Shown here one piece after another: positions 50,120-58,873 of a stretch of 64,000 nt of DNA. The DNA is from Pandoraea commovens. Lineage in GTDB: Bacteria > Pseudomonadota > Gammaproteobacteria > Burkholderiales > Burkholderiaceae. The notes under the pieces are model-generated. The model was given only the letters and a program-made list of their open reading frames with translations. It had not been told where the DNA came from and made no database searches. A program made the position numbers and the translations under genes. The stretch spans positions 248,001-312,000 of the forward strand of contig NZ_CABPSA010000001.1 of the NCBI RefSeq assembly GCF_902459615.1. Reading direction: 5' to 3'. The number at the start of each line of letters is the position of its first letter. The stretch's first letter is position 1.

Positions 50120-51457
50120 ATGAAAGCAAATGACATGGTGTTAGACGATCAGACATTTCCGCACGGCGCGGAAGGGGTGTCCGAAAAGCCGGTCGACTGG
50201 CGAACGATTTTCCTGGCCAGTGTTGGCGGTGGACTGGAGTTCTACGACTTCATCGTGTACGGCATTTTTGCCCCTTATGTGGCGAAGTCCTTTTTCCCGA
50301 CGGGCAACGGGGCGACGTCGATGATCGCGACGTTTGCTGCCTTTGCCGTGGGCTATCTAGCGCGCCCGCTTGGCGGGATCATTCTCGGTCACATTGGGGA
50401 CAAGTTCGGACGTCGGATGGCCTTCCAGCTTTCGCTCGTGCTGATGACCGCGACCACGGCGGGCATGGCCCTCATGCCGTCTTATCAGTCGATTGGCGTG
50501 ACGGCGAGCATCGCGTTCGTGGCGTTACGTTTTCTACAGGGCGCGTGTATTGGCGGAGAGTTGCCTGGCGCGATTGCCTATGTTGTCGAGTCGGCCCCCA
50601 GGAAAAGCGGATTGGCATGCGGGGTCATGTTTGCTTGTGTGAACTCGGGGAGCCTGCTGGCGGCCATCGTCAGTATCGGTTTGCACGCCTGGCTGACGGA
50701 CGCGGAAATGCTGGCCTACGGATGGCGGACGGCATTTCTCGTGGGCGGCGCACTCGGGGCTGCCGGTGCGTTGATGCGTAGCGGACTCAAGGAGACGGCA
50801 CTCTTCTTGTCGATCAGACAGCACAAGCGCACGAAGCTTCCGGCGGTCGAGGTCTTGCAGCGTCACTGGTTTCAGGTCATCGCCACGATTGGCATCGTCG
50901 GGCTCAATCAAGCCCTCATCGCACTGCTGAGCGTCGCGATGGTCCCATATCTGACGCAAGTCGCAATGTATTCGCCCGACGTGGCAAGCAAACTTGTCAT
51001 GTTCTCCATTGCCACCTTGTCGATCTTCATCGTGATCGTGGGGTATCTCAGCGATTTCCTTGGTAAGCCGACGCTTTACCTGATCGGGGCCGTGATGATT
51101 TCGGCGGGCGGCTATCCGTTCTATGTCACGGTAGCGAACGGTGCCATCAGTCCATATCTGCTGTTTGGCGTGGCGGCACTGATCGTATCGCTGATTGCAG
51201 GAACGTTCGGTTCGCTGGCTGCCGACCTGTTTCCAACGAACCTGCGGTTCAGCGGACTTGCCATTGCCTACAACGCCGCTGCGGCGCTGCTCGGGGGATT
51301 TACGCCGCTGGTGACTTCATTGCTGACCGGCCTCACACAAGACCACGCCGCGCCGGGCATTTTCATCGCTGCGGTATCGGTCGTCGGTGTGGTTTCGGTC
51401 GTCGCGATTCTTGTGGCGAAACGGCGGAATGGTGGTGGCAAGGCGACCCTGACCTAA
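50120..51457 (+). CDS. MFS transporter, metabolite:proton symporter type
   Basis: A 445-residue carrier with 12 predicted helices. GGGLEFYDFIVYGIFAPYVAKSFFP at helix 1 and GHIGDKFGRRMAF in loop 2-3 are characteristic of the MHS (metabolite:H+ symporter) group, which imports organic acids such as citrate, alpha-ketoglutarate or shikimate. Substrate is unknown. ATG 50120 follows GGAAG. It follows the DJ-1/PfpI gene in the same direction at 76 bases and may be co-expressed, suggesting uptake of that enzyme's substrate. Confidence 0.9.
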   Translation: MKANDMVLDDQTFPHGAEGVSEKPVDWRTIFLASVGGGLEFYDFIVYGIFAPYVAKSFFPTGNGATSMIATFAAFAVGYLARPLGGIILGHIGDKFGRRMAFQLSLVLMTATTAGMALMPSYQSIGVTASIAFVALRFLQGACIGGELPGAIAYVVESAPRKSGLACGVMFACVNSGSLLAAIVSIGLHAWLTDAEMLAYGWRTAFLVGGALGAAGALMRSGLKETALFLSIRQHKRTKLPAVEVLQRHWFQVIATIGIVGLNQALIALLSVAMVPYLTQVAMYSPDVASKLVMFSIATLSIFIVIVGYLSDFLGKPTLYLIGAVMISAGGYPFYVTVANGAISPYLLFGVAALIVSLIAGTFGSLAADLFPTNLRFSGLAIAYNAAAALLGGFTPLVTSLLTGLTQDHAAPGIFIAAVSVVGVVSVVAILVAKRRNGGGKATLT

Positions 51458-51595
51458 GCGCAATGCGGCTGAGCACGCACTTGTATTTGTCTCAGTTTCG
51501 GATGTTAAGGCGAATGCCGATACTTCATTCACCGACTGACGCGACACGTCGAAAGTCGACACACCCACCGAATCACGGATCAAGGAGAAGACATC

Positions 51596-51676
51596 ATGAA
51601 CCCGATCGTCATTGCCGCTGCCCTCTATGGTCTTGCAGGATCAATCGCCAACGACATCATTCGTTTGCTCCACTGA
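51596..51676 (+). CDS. Predicted 26-residue hydrophobic mini-protein
   Basis: A short frame begins at ATG 51596 behind a strong site (AAGGAG, nine bases upstream) and ends at TGA 51674-51676. The peptide MNPIVIAAALYGLAGSIAND (and IIRLLH) is largely hydrophobic and could span the membrane once. It fills a gap between convergent genes, downstream of the MFS gene. The ribosome site is the main evidence; conservation was not tested. Confidence 0.5.
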   Translation: MNPIVIAAALYGLAGSIANDIIRLLH

Positions 51677-51694
51677 CTCCTCCTCGCTCCTTCC

Positions 51695-52621
51695 TCACTC
51701 CGGATAAAGCGCAGCGCACACCGCCATGACCTGCGCGCGAAGCCAGCACTGCGCGGGGTCATGATCGAGGCGGGGGTGCCAGATTGCCGAGACGTTGAAT
51801 TCCGGTGCTTCGATTGGCAGAACAAATGACTGCAAGCCTTGTTCCGCCGCATAGTCTGGCGAACGCGAATGGCCCAGACAGGAATGGGGAATGACTGTGA
51901 GCAGGTCCGACTGGCGCACCAGTTGCATCGCACTCGTGTAGGACGGCACGACGATAGGCAGCGCCCTCCTCCGCCCACCAAGTTCCAATGCCGCGTCGAC
52001 CGGATTTTCAGCGTCGCCGGTGCGTGAAACCATCGCATGGCCATACGCCAGCCATCGCTCGATGGTGATCGGCTTCTTGCCCCGCAACGGATGCCCCTTG
52101 CGGCACACGCCGACATATCGGTCGCGGAAGAGCCGACGCGCGCGCACCTCCGGTGCCGACACTTTGACGACGCCAATTTCCAGATCGATCAAACCCTCCC
52201 GCAACGGCTGCGCGTTCCAGTCCGGCTTGGGCGCGAAGCGCAACTGCACGCCCGGCGCTGCACGATGAATCCGTTCCACCAACGCCGCGCCAAGCAAGTC
52301 GATGAACCCTTCCCCCGCTCGCAACGTAAAGCGCTGTTCGAGCGTGGCCGGATCAAATCGATATTCGGCCCGACTCAGTACTGCTTCGGCTTCGCGGGCC
52401 AGTGCCGGGATGCGTTGACTCAAACGCTCCGCGTACGGCGTCAGCACGAGCGTTCTCCCTGCCTGCAACAACAGGCGGTCGCCGGTCGTCGCGCGCAAGC
52501 GTGTGAGCGTCCGGCTCATGGCGGACACACTGATTTTCATGCGCTCAGCCGCTTTCGTAACGCTACGTTCGCTCAGCAGGGCATCCAGCGCAGTCAGAAG
52601 GTTGAGGTCGATACGTGACAT
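51695..52621 (-). CDS. LysR family transcription regulator
   Basis: A 308-residue regulator with the N-terminal helix-turn-helix (LNLLTALDALLSERSVTKAAERMKISVSAMSRTLTRLR) and a periplasmic-binding-protein-like ligand domain. ATG 52621 starts MSRIDLNLLTALDAL; the upstream ATG 52639 is less typical for the family. It is divergent from the SDR gene at 52751, its probable target, with a 129-base gap. Confidence 0.92.
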   Translation of the reverse strand: MSRIDLNLLTALDALLSERSVTKAAERMKISVSAMSRTLTRLRATTGDRLLLQAGRTLVLTPYAERLSQRIPALAREAEAVLSRAEYRFDPATLEQRFTLRAGEGFIDLLGAALVERIHRAAPGVQLRFAPKPDWNAQPLREGLIDLEIGVVKVSAPEVRARRLFRDRYVGVCRKGHPLRGKKPITIERWLAYGHAMVSRTGDAENPVDAALELGGRRRALPIVVPSYTSAMQLVRQSDLLTVIPHSCLGHSRSPDYAAEQGLQSFVLPIEAPEFNVSAIWHPRLDHDPAQCWLRAQVMAVCAALYPE

Positions 52622-52750
52622 TCGCTCAGGATAAGCCAAAATCCGCGACGGATGGCGTCAGACGCAAACGATGATTGCAGGTGAGGCGTCTTGTGCAACC
52701 GAAGGGAGCGCTGGAAAATTCACCAGGTCAACCCGTCAAGGAAGAACACC

Positions 52751-53467
52751 ATGCATAAATCCATCGACTCCGTACCCACCATTTTGCTCGTTGGCGCGTC
52801 GCGCGGCCTCGGGCATGCGATGGCCGTCGAATTCGTCGAGCGCGGCTGGCGCGTTGTGGGGACGGTACGAGCGGGCAGCCACGGCACGCGCCTCCACGAT
52901 CTGGCCGCCGCGCACCCCGAACAAGTCGACATCGAGACGCTCGATATCACGCGCCCGGAGCAGATCACGGCTCTGCGTGAGCGGCTTGATCAACGGAAAT
53001 TCGACATTCTCTTCGTCAATGCGGGAACGACGAACCCCGATCCGACGCAGACCATCGGTGAGGTGTCGACCGAGGACTTCGTGGACCTCATGATCACCAA
53101 TGCGTTAAGTCCGATGCGGGTCGTAGAACGACTGTGCGACCTTGTGCCCACGGATGGTCTCATCGGCATCATGTCGTCGGGGCAAGGCAGCATCGCGGAT
53201 AACGAATCCGGCCAGCGCGAACTCTATCGCGGCACCAAGGCTGCGTTGAACCAGTTCATGCGCAGCTTTGCGGCACGTCAGGCAGCGGCCACGCAGCGCG
53301 CCATGTTGCTCGTCGCACCGGGCTGGGTGCGTACCGAGTTGGGCGGCCCCGAGGGGCGACTGTCGATTGACGAAAGTGTCCCCGGTGTCGTGGACGTGCT
53401 TCTCGCGAAACGTGGGCGACCGGGGCTGGAGTATCGGGATTACCGGGGGCAGACGGTTCGCTGGTGA
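52751..53467 (+). CDS. Short-chain dehydrogenase/reductase (SDR)
   Basis: A 238-residue Rossmann oxidoreductase. It has the cofactor motif LLVGASRGLGHAMA, LFVNAGTT (NAG motif), catalytic Ser in MSSGQGS and the Tyr-x3-Lys pair in YRGTKAAL. It reduces or oxidises an alcohol or ketone with NAD(P); substrate unknown. ATG 52751 follows AAGGAAG. The divergent LysR gene likely controls it. It converges with the lyase at 53557 over a hairpin. Confidence 0.9.
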   Translation: MHKSIDSVPTILLVGASRGLGHAMAVEFVERGWRVVGTVRAGSHGTRLHDLAAAHPEQVDIETLDITRPEQITALRERLDQRKFDILFVNAGTTNPDPTQTIGEVSTEDFVDLMITNALSPMRVVERLCDLVPTDGLIGIMSSGQGSIADNESGQRELYRGTKAALNQFMRSFAARQAAATQRAMLLVAPGWVRTELGGPEGRLSIDESVPGVVDVLLAKRGRPGLEYRDYRGQTVRW

Positions 53468-53508
53468 TAGCGACCTCCGCACCCGAGTCGCATGCGTCTA
53501 AATGATAT

Positions 53509-53534
53509 GCCGGACGACGCGGCGATCGTCCGGC
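53509..53534. terminator. Hairpin between convergent genes
   Basis: GCCGGACGA (53509-53517) and TCGTCCGGC (53526-53534) are perfect complements with an 8-base loop, between the SDR gene and the lyase gene. There is no long T-run, so termination strength is uncertain. Confidence 0.55.
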
Positions 53535-53556
53535 AATGGCGACGGCTTCTCAAGCC

Positions 53557-55089
53557 TTAATTCGCCGTCAAATACTTCCGAAAATCCCCGTCCAGCGACG
53601 CGAGCGACCGGTCGATCGTCTGACGATGGGTATCGATCCACTTGCCGTCGGCGCTAAGTTCGCTATCCGTGCGCGCCAGCATGCGCTTCATTTCGGCCGG
53701 TTGCGGGCCACCGGACGTTGCACGATGTTTGACGATGGCGACCGGATCGAGCGCCGCGCGGAATTGCGCCTCGCTCATCGGTAGGTCTCCCCCGCTCACC
53801 TTCATCTCACTGAGCGTCTGCTTGAAGATGCGCTGCGCCTCGACGTAGGGAAACTGGCTCGGACGCAGGTCGTTGGCCTTGGCGTAATCGACGATCTCCG
53901 ACGCAAAGTGATGCCCCACGCGGAATGGCAGTCCGTAGTCGCGCATCAGCACGTCGGCGACTTCCTGCGACGCCGTCCAGTCGCTGTCGAGTTCGTCGAG
54001 CGCGCGCTGCGGATCGATCACCAGTGCGTTGAGCACACGATCCCAGCGCTTGAGCAGCGCCGTCGTTTTGTCGAGTACCGCCATGTTTTCGTCGATGTGC
54101 TTTGCATCGCTCATCCCGGGCGGGATGTTGTGCGCGGTGATCGCACGCCCGACGCCGAGCGTCACGACCATCGACGCCGCCGTTCGGGTGTCGTTGAGCA
54201 GCCCAGGGTTACGCTTTTGCGGCATGGCGCTGGAGACGTAGGTGTTGCCACCGCCTTCGCGCAGCAAGATCCACGGACGTGGCTGCGCGTACTGCACCAT
54301 CACATCCTGCACAAACGCGGAGGTATGCAGCGCAATGCTCGTCGACAGTGCGCCAATCTCCACCGGCAAGTCCGTCGCCGCGATCTGGGCGGCATCGTAC
54401 GCGTTGTCGACCTTGTCGGCGAAGCCGAGTGCGTGCGCCATCTTGTCGCGATCGAGCGGCCAACTGGTGCCATTGAGCACGGTGGTGCCCATCGGCGACA
54501 GATCCACCCGTGCATACAGCTCATGCAGACGTTGAGCGTCTCGCTGCAATCCGGCCACATGACCCAACAAATAGTGCCCGTAGCTGTTCGGCTGCGCTGC
54601 GACGCCATTCGTATAGTTGGGCACGACGGTCGATTCGTACTGTTGCGCGAGCCGGCGCAGCGTGGCGGTCGTCGTACGCAATTGGGCGGCGAGGACGAGC
54701 AACCGGTCGCGATACATTGCAGCGCGCACTGTCGCGAGCATGTCCTGGCTGGAGCGTCCGGCATGCAGCAGTGTCGCTTCGACGCCCGCCGCCTTGATCA
54801 GCAACGGTTCGAACGTGATCACCAGATCCGGACGCGCGCCGCCCGGCTGATCGCCCGCGCGCAGCACCGTATCGAGTCCCTGAGCGATGTGCGGCGCCAG
54901 CTTCGCATCCAGCAACCCCTGGCGAGTGTTGATGACGAGCGACGCCTTGTTGATTTCGCCCAGCCAGAAAAACGCGTCTCGCTGAGGCGCCGTCGCCGCC
55001 GTGGTATCGGTTGAGGTCTGCGCCATGCCCGGCGCGCAAAGCATCGTCATAAGGCACACTCCTAGTCCGGCAATTCTTGTCTTGCGCAC
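53557..55089 (-). CDS. Secreted lyase of the fumarase/argininosuccinate lyase superfamily
   Basis: A 510-residue protein with a signal peptide (KTRIAGLGVCLMTMLCAPGMAQ) and the superfamily fold. Signature SSAMPQKRNPG (about 300) matches the G/S-S-x2-M-x2-K-x-N loop; TSWPLDRDKMAHALGF and SPMGTTVLNG are further conserved parts. These enzymes release fumarate or a related product by beta-elimination. Argininosuccinate lyase itself is cytosolic, so an exported version with a different substrate (perhaps a carboxylated amine) is likely. GTG 55089 after AGGAG is the start; longer frames lack one. It is divergent from an IclR gene. Confidence 0.85.
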   Translation of the reverse strand: MRKTRIAGLGVCLMTMLCAPGMAQTSTDTTAATAPQRDAFFWLGEINKASLVINTRQGLLDAKLAPHIAQGLDTVLRAGDQPGGARPDLVITFEPLLIKAAGVEATLLHAGRSSQDMLATVRAAMYRDRLLVLAAQLRTTTATLRRLAQQYESTVVPNYTNGVAAQPNSYGHYLLGHVAGLQRDAQRLHELYARVDLSPMGTTVLNGTSWPLDRDKMAHALGFADKVDNAYDAAQIAATDLPVEIGALSTSIALHTSAFVQDVMVQYAQPRPWILLREGGGNTYVSSAMPQKRNPGLLNDTRTAASMVVTLGVGRAITAHNIPPGMSDAKHIDENMAVLDKTTALLKRWDRVLNALVIDPQRALDELDSDWTASQEVADVLMRDYGLPFRVGHHFASEIVDYAKANDLRPSQFPYVEAQRIFKQTLSEMKVSGGDLPMSEAQFRAALDPVAIVKHRATSGGPQPAEMKRMLARTDSELSADGKWIDTHRQTIDRSLASLDGDFRKYLTAN

Positions 55090-55147
55090 TGCGTGTCTCC
55101 TGATCCTGACGGCGTCCGAAGGGGGATCGGCGCCGATGTTTTGTGCA

Positions 55148-55171
55148 GTCGACCACGATACTCCGGTCGAC
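55148..55171. promoter_or_regulatory. Inverted repeat in the lyase-iclR promoter gap
   Basis: GTCGACC (55148-55154) and GGTCGAC (55165-55171) are perfect complements with 10 bases between. It lies in the 157-base divergent gap and could be an IclR operator. IclR sites are variable, so this is tentative. Confidence 0.45.
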
Positions 55172-55246
55172 GTTTGCGCGCCACATTCGGCTGCGCCGAT
55201 ATAGTAGGATCTCAATATTGCGCTCACTCCCCTGCCCCATTTCATC

Positions 55247-56143
55247 GTGCCCACGAAAAGCGTCGAAATAGCGCCCAAGTCCGCCAATGCGAAAGCCAAG
55301 GCGGGCGCCTCCGGTCAACCCGTGAAAGCTGCCAACAAGGTCACTGGGAAGCCCGTCGGCAACGCACCGCCGCTCGGCACTCAGAGCGTCCATCGGGCCG
55401 TGACCGTTCTGCGAGAAATCGCCGCGCACGGCATGAAGGGCTTGCGCCTGTCCGACATTGCCGACGCGCTCTCGCTCGAACGTCCGACCGCCCACCGTAT
55501 CGTCAAAGGACTTGTCGCGCAGGGCATGCTGATGCAGAACCGGGAGACGCGGCACTATCATCTCGGCCACGTCGTCTACGAACTGGGACTCGCTGCGTCG
55601 CCGCATTTCAGCTTGCGCGAGCTTTGTCAGCCCACACTGCAAACACTGGCCGACAAGTCGGGCGATTCCGTCTTCCTGATGGTGCGTAGCGGCCTCGACG
55701 CCGTCTGCATCGATCTGCTCGAAGGCAGCTACCCGATTCAGACGCGCACGCTGGAAATTGGCGGTCGACGCCCGCTGGGTGTCGGTGCGGGCAGTCTGGC
55801 CCTGCTCATCTCGCTGCCGCCCGACGAACGCGAGCGTGTCATGTCGACCAATGCAGGACGTCTCAATACGTTTGGCAATTTCACTCAGTCACGACTGGAA
55901 AAGGCGATTGCAGCATCGACGGACGCCGGCTATGCAATCAACGAGGAAGATGTGCTGCCGGGCGTGTCGGCCATCGGGTTGTCGATCCGTCCGCGTCAGG
56001 GTGCACCGTATGCGGCGATCAGCATTGCGGCTATCGAATCGCGGCTTTCCGGCGCGCGACGCATCGAGATGGCCAGACTCCTGCAAAAAGAAGTGCGCGC
56101 GCTGGAAAAGAAGCTGGACGCGGAATCGCTCCTCTGGGAATAA
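55247..56143 (+). CDS. IclR family transcription regulator
   Basis: A 298-residue regulator. After a disordered Lys/Ala-rich arm (about 1-40) comes a winged helix (SVHRAVTVLREIAAHGMKGLRLSDIADALSLERPTAHRIVKGL) and a ligand-binding domain with GSYPIQTRTLEIGGRRPLGVGAGSLALL. IclR proteins sense small acids and control their breakdown. GTG 55247 is the start. It is divergent from the secreted lyase and converges with the operon below, so either may be its target. Confidence 0.9.
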   Translation: MPTKSVEIAPKSANAKAKAGASGQPVKAANKVTGKPVGNAPPLGTQSVHRAVTVLREIAAHGMKGLRLSDIADALSLERPTAHRIVKGLVAQGMLMQNRETRHYHLGHVVYELGLAASPHFSLRELCQPTLQTLADKSGDSVFLMVRSGLDAVCIDLLEGSYPIQTRTLEIGGRRPLGVGAGSLALLISLPPDERERVMSTNAGRLNTFGNFTQSRLEKAIAASTDAGYAINEEDVLPGVSAIGLSIRPRQGAPYAAISIAAIESRLSGARRIEMARLLQKEVRALEKKLDAESLLWE

Positions 56144-56175
56144 CGCGGCGAGGCAAATAGCTCGCCGCCCCTCCA

Positions 56176-56679
56176 TTAGCCTAGCGCGATATCCGGGTGT
56201 GGCGTGGGCACCCCATACGCCCCGCCTGCATACAGCAGCGGCACCCGGTCACAGTGATGCAGATCCATCACCTCGCCGACAAAGATGAAATGGTCGCCGC
56301 CCTCGTACTTGAAGGCGAGATCGCATTCGAACCACGCCACACACCCGTCGAAGAGCGGCATGCCGCCACGGCCGCTGCGCCACTCCACGCCTTCGAAGCG
56401 ATCCGGCACCGGAGACGCGAACCGCGCTGCGAGCGGCATTTGATCTGCACACAATACATTGATCGCAAAGCGTCCCGAAGTCTCGAATACCTCCAGACTG
56501 CGCGAGCGCTTGTTGATGCTCCAGAGTACGAGCGGCGGCGAGAGCGACACGGAATTGAATGAGTTTGCCGTCAGCCCCACCGGCGTGCCGTCGGGCATGG
56601 TGGTCGTGACGATGGTCACGCCGGTGGCGAAGCGCCCCAACGCGTGACGAAAGTGGCTGGCATCGAACGTGGTAGTCAC
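56176..56679 (-). CDS. Flavin reductase (HpaC/DIM6-NTAB type)
   Basis: A 167-residue protein: FRHALGRFATGVTIVTTTMPDGTPVGLTANSFNSVSLSPPLVLWSI is the hallmark of flavin reductases partnered with two-component monooxygenases; LFDGCVAWFECDL and DHFIFVGEVMDL complete the split barrel. It would reduce FMN or FAD with NAD(P)H and hand it to a monooxygenase, here probably the acyl-CoA-dehydrogenase-like protein at 60121. GTG 56679 follows GAGGAGG. Last gene of the long minus-strand operon. Confidence 0.88.
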   Translation of the reverse strand: MTTTFDASHFRHALGRFATGVTIVTTTMPDGTPVGLTANSFNSVSLSPPLVLWSINKRSRSLEVFETSGRFAINVLCADQMPLAARFASPVPDRFEGVEWRSGRGGMPLFDGCVAWFECDLAFKYEGGDHFIFVGEVMDLHHCDRVPLLYAGGAYGVPTPHPDIALG

Positions 56680-56761
56680 GGAAGCCTCCTCGAAAGACGT
56701 CAAAACGATCTCTGTTTGTCGTGCCCGGCGTCGCCGACGCACGACAGCGCTTGCAACCTCT

Positions 56762-57190
56762 TCAGTGCGCCAACGTCGCGGCCACCACGGCAGCACCACT
56801 GGCGACCGTCTTTTCGCCGACGCGTGCCACGATCTCGCACAGCAGACGCTGACGTCCGTCGCCGCCGGGGGCGCTGTCTGCCACGGTGCCCGTCACGACG
56901 ACCACGTCACCCGGTCTCACCGGCGCATTGAAGCGCGCCTCGATGTCGACGATGGCCGCCGCCGGACCCGCCCAGTCCGATACCGCGCGCCCCATGAATC
57001 CCATCGTGAGCATGCCGTGGGCGATCACGCCGCCCAGACCAGCCTCTTGCGCATAGTGCTGGTCGTAGTGGATACGGTTGTAGTCATCCGACGCACCCGC
57101 ATATCTCACGAGCTGCGTGGTCGTCACCGCCGGAATCGAAAGCGCGAAGGTGTCGCCTACGCGCGCCTGCAACAGCGGCTTCTCGTTCAT
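56762..57190 (-). CDS. MaoC-like (R)-specific enoyl-CoA hydratase subunit
   Basis: A 142-residue hot-dog domain with YAGASDDYNRIHYDQHYAQEAGLGGVIAHGML, the hydratase motif (Asp and His). It adds water across an enoyl-CoA double bond or removes it. ATG 57190 overlaps the previous stop by four bases, so it pairs with the next protein, as in split MaoC enzymes where two single domains form one active unit. Confidence 0.9.
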   Translation of the reverse strand: MNEKPLLQARVGDTFALSIPAVTTTQLVRYAGASDDYNRIHYDQHYAQEAGLGGVIAHGMLTMGFMGRAVSDWAGPAAAIVDIEARFNAPVRPGDVVVVTGTVADSAPGGDGRQRLLCEIVARVGEKTVASGAAVVAATLAH

Positions 57191-57672
57191 GCCAGACTCC
57201 CCGACGCGACTTGCTGCGCCGATCGATAGACGGTTGTGCGGCGCACCGTGAACACGCATTCCCGAGCCACGCCGTCGTCGCCTATCCGGTAGCCGGACAT
57301 CACCTGGCGCATCAGCGACATTGCACCGCGCGCGCCTGTCTTTTCGTCGACGCCGACGAGCTGGAGGCGGCATTCGAAACGCATGCCCGCCACGATGGGC
57401 TGAGCGTAGTGAAACCCCATCTCTCCGGCGACGATGCGACGCCGGTCCAGCGTCGCCATCCAGGGGGGATCCTTCGGCGCGCGAAAGCAGGTCGGAAACG
57501 TGGGCGGTGCCACGATGCCGTCGTAGCCGTGTCGACGCGCGAATCCTTCGTCGCGATACAGCGGGTTGTCGTCTCCGATCGCGTCTGCGAACTTGCGAAT
57601 CGCCCCGCGTTCGACTTCCACCAGAAACGGCGGTGCGCTCGTGCCAATCAGAGAATGGTCGATCTCTGTCAT
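57187..57672 (-). CDS. FAS1-like/MaoC N-terminal hot-dog dehydratase subunit
   Basis: A 161-residue protein with the FAS1-like dehydratase pattern: VERGAIRKFADAIGDDNPLYRDEGFARRHGYDGIVAPPTF, then GEMGFHYAQPIVAGM. It pairs with the following MaoC domain. ATG 57672 was chosen from the family's usual N-terminus (MTEIDHSLIGTSAPPF). It is 35 bases after the thiolase stop. Confidence 0.88.
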   Translation of the reverse strand: MTEIDHSLIGTSAPPFLVEVERGAIRKFADAIGDDNPLYRDEGFARRHGYDGIVAPPTFPTCFRAPKDPPWMATLDRRRIVAGEMGFHYAQPIVAGMRFECRLQLVGVDEKTGARGAMSLMRQVMSGYRIGDDGVARECVFTVRRTTVYRSAQQVASGSLA

Positions 57673-57706
57673 CGTCACACTCCTCATTCGTCGCTTGCGG
57701 GCCGCC

Positions 57707-58873
57707 TCACTCGACACGTTCGACAATGGTCGCCGTACCGAGTCCGCCGCCGCAGCACATCGACTGCAATCCGTACAGGCCACCGCGCAACTCCAGCTCG
57801 TCGACCAAACCGGCCATCAGGCGTGCCCCCGTCGACCCGAGCGGATGCCCCACTGCGATGGCGCCGCCATTCACATTCACTCTCGAGAGATCGGGCTTGA
57901 TCTCGGCAAGCCATGCGCCCAACACCGATGCGAAGGCCTCGTTGATCTCGAACAGATCGATGTCCTCGAGCGCCAGCCCGGTACGTGCGAGAATCTGCTG
58001 TGTCGCCGGAATCGGGCCGGTGAGCATCATCGCCGGATCGACGCCGACAACGAGCTGCGCACGCAATACGGCACGCGGACGCAAGCCGTACTCACGCGCC
58101 TTCGCGGCCGTCATCAGCAGCATGGCTGCTGCGCCGTCGGACACCTGGCTGGCGTTGCCTGCGGTTACCCTGCCGTCTTCACGGAATGACGGTTTCAGCG
58201 AGGCCAGCTTTTCCAACGAGGTATCGCGTCGTACCCCTTCGTCCCGCGTGAGGGGCTGGCCATCGGCCCCGGCTATGGGCAGAAGCTGGCGCGAAAACCT
58301 GCCGGCGTCGTGCGCCGCTGCGCTCAGTGCATGACTGCGCAGCGCCAGTTCGTCCAGATAGGAACGTCCCAGCTTCCAGTGCGCGGCGATGCGCTCGGCT
58401 GCTATGCCCATAGAGGGCATCGAAAACCGCTCCACCAGCGACTCGGGATAACGGCGTCCGTAACGTGTGTCGTCGTTCCCGCCTTGCGTTGTGGACATGA
58501 GCTCTACGCCACCCGCGATGACCACGTCGCACGTGCCACTACGAATCAGGTTGTCGGCGAAGTGAATGGCCTGCTGCGACGATCCGCAAGCACGCTGCAC
58601 GGTCGTTCCCGGCACCGTCACCGGGAAGTCGGCCATCAGCAACGCGGTGCGGGCAATGTTGCCAGCCTGTTCGCCCACCTGCGTCGCACATCCGGCGACC
58701 ACGTCGTCGACATCGCCTGCTGGCACGCCGTTGCGCACCAGCACTGCACTCAGGACCTGAGCAAGCAGCGCCGCAGCATGCCATTCTCTGAGCGCGCCAT
58801 TGCGACGCCCGACAGGCGTGCGCACGACGTCGACGATGACCGGCTCCCGGTCGGCAAGCGCACTGGCTTTCAT
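57707..58873 (-). CDS. Thiolase (acetyl-CoA acyltransferase)
   Basis: A 388-residue thiolase with nucleophilic Cys96 (VQRACGSSQQAIH), His in NGGAIAVGHPLGSTGAR and second Cys in MCCGGGLGTATI. It would cleave a 3-ketoacyl-CoA with CoA, ending a beta-oxidation cycle. ATG 58873 overlaps the acyl-CoA dehydrogenase stop by four bases (ATGA). All catalytic residues are present. Confidence 0.93.
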   Translation of the reverse strand: MKASALADREPVIVDVVRTPVGRRNGALREWHAAALLAQVLSAVLVRNGVPAGDVDDVVAGCATQVGEQAGNIARTALLMADFPVTVPGTTVQRACGSSQQAIHFADNLIRSGTCDVVIAGGVELMSTTQGGNDDTRYGRRYPESLVERFSMPSMGIAAERIAAHWKLGRSYLDELALRSHALSAAAHDAGRFSRQLLPIAGADGQPLTRDEGVRRDTSLEKLASLKPSFREDGRVTAGNASQVSDGAAAMLLMTAAKAREYGLRPRAVLRAQLVVGVDPAMMLTGPIPATQQILARTGLALEDIDLFEINEAFASVLGAWLAEIKPDLSRVNVNGGAIAVGHPLGSTGARLMAGLVDELELRGGLYGLQSMCCGGGLGTATIVERVE

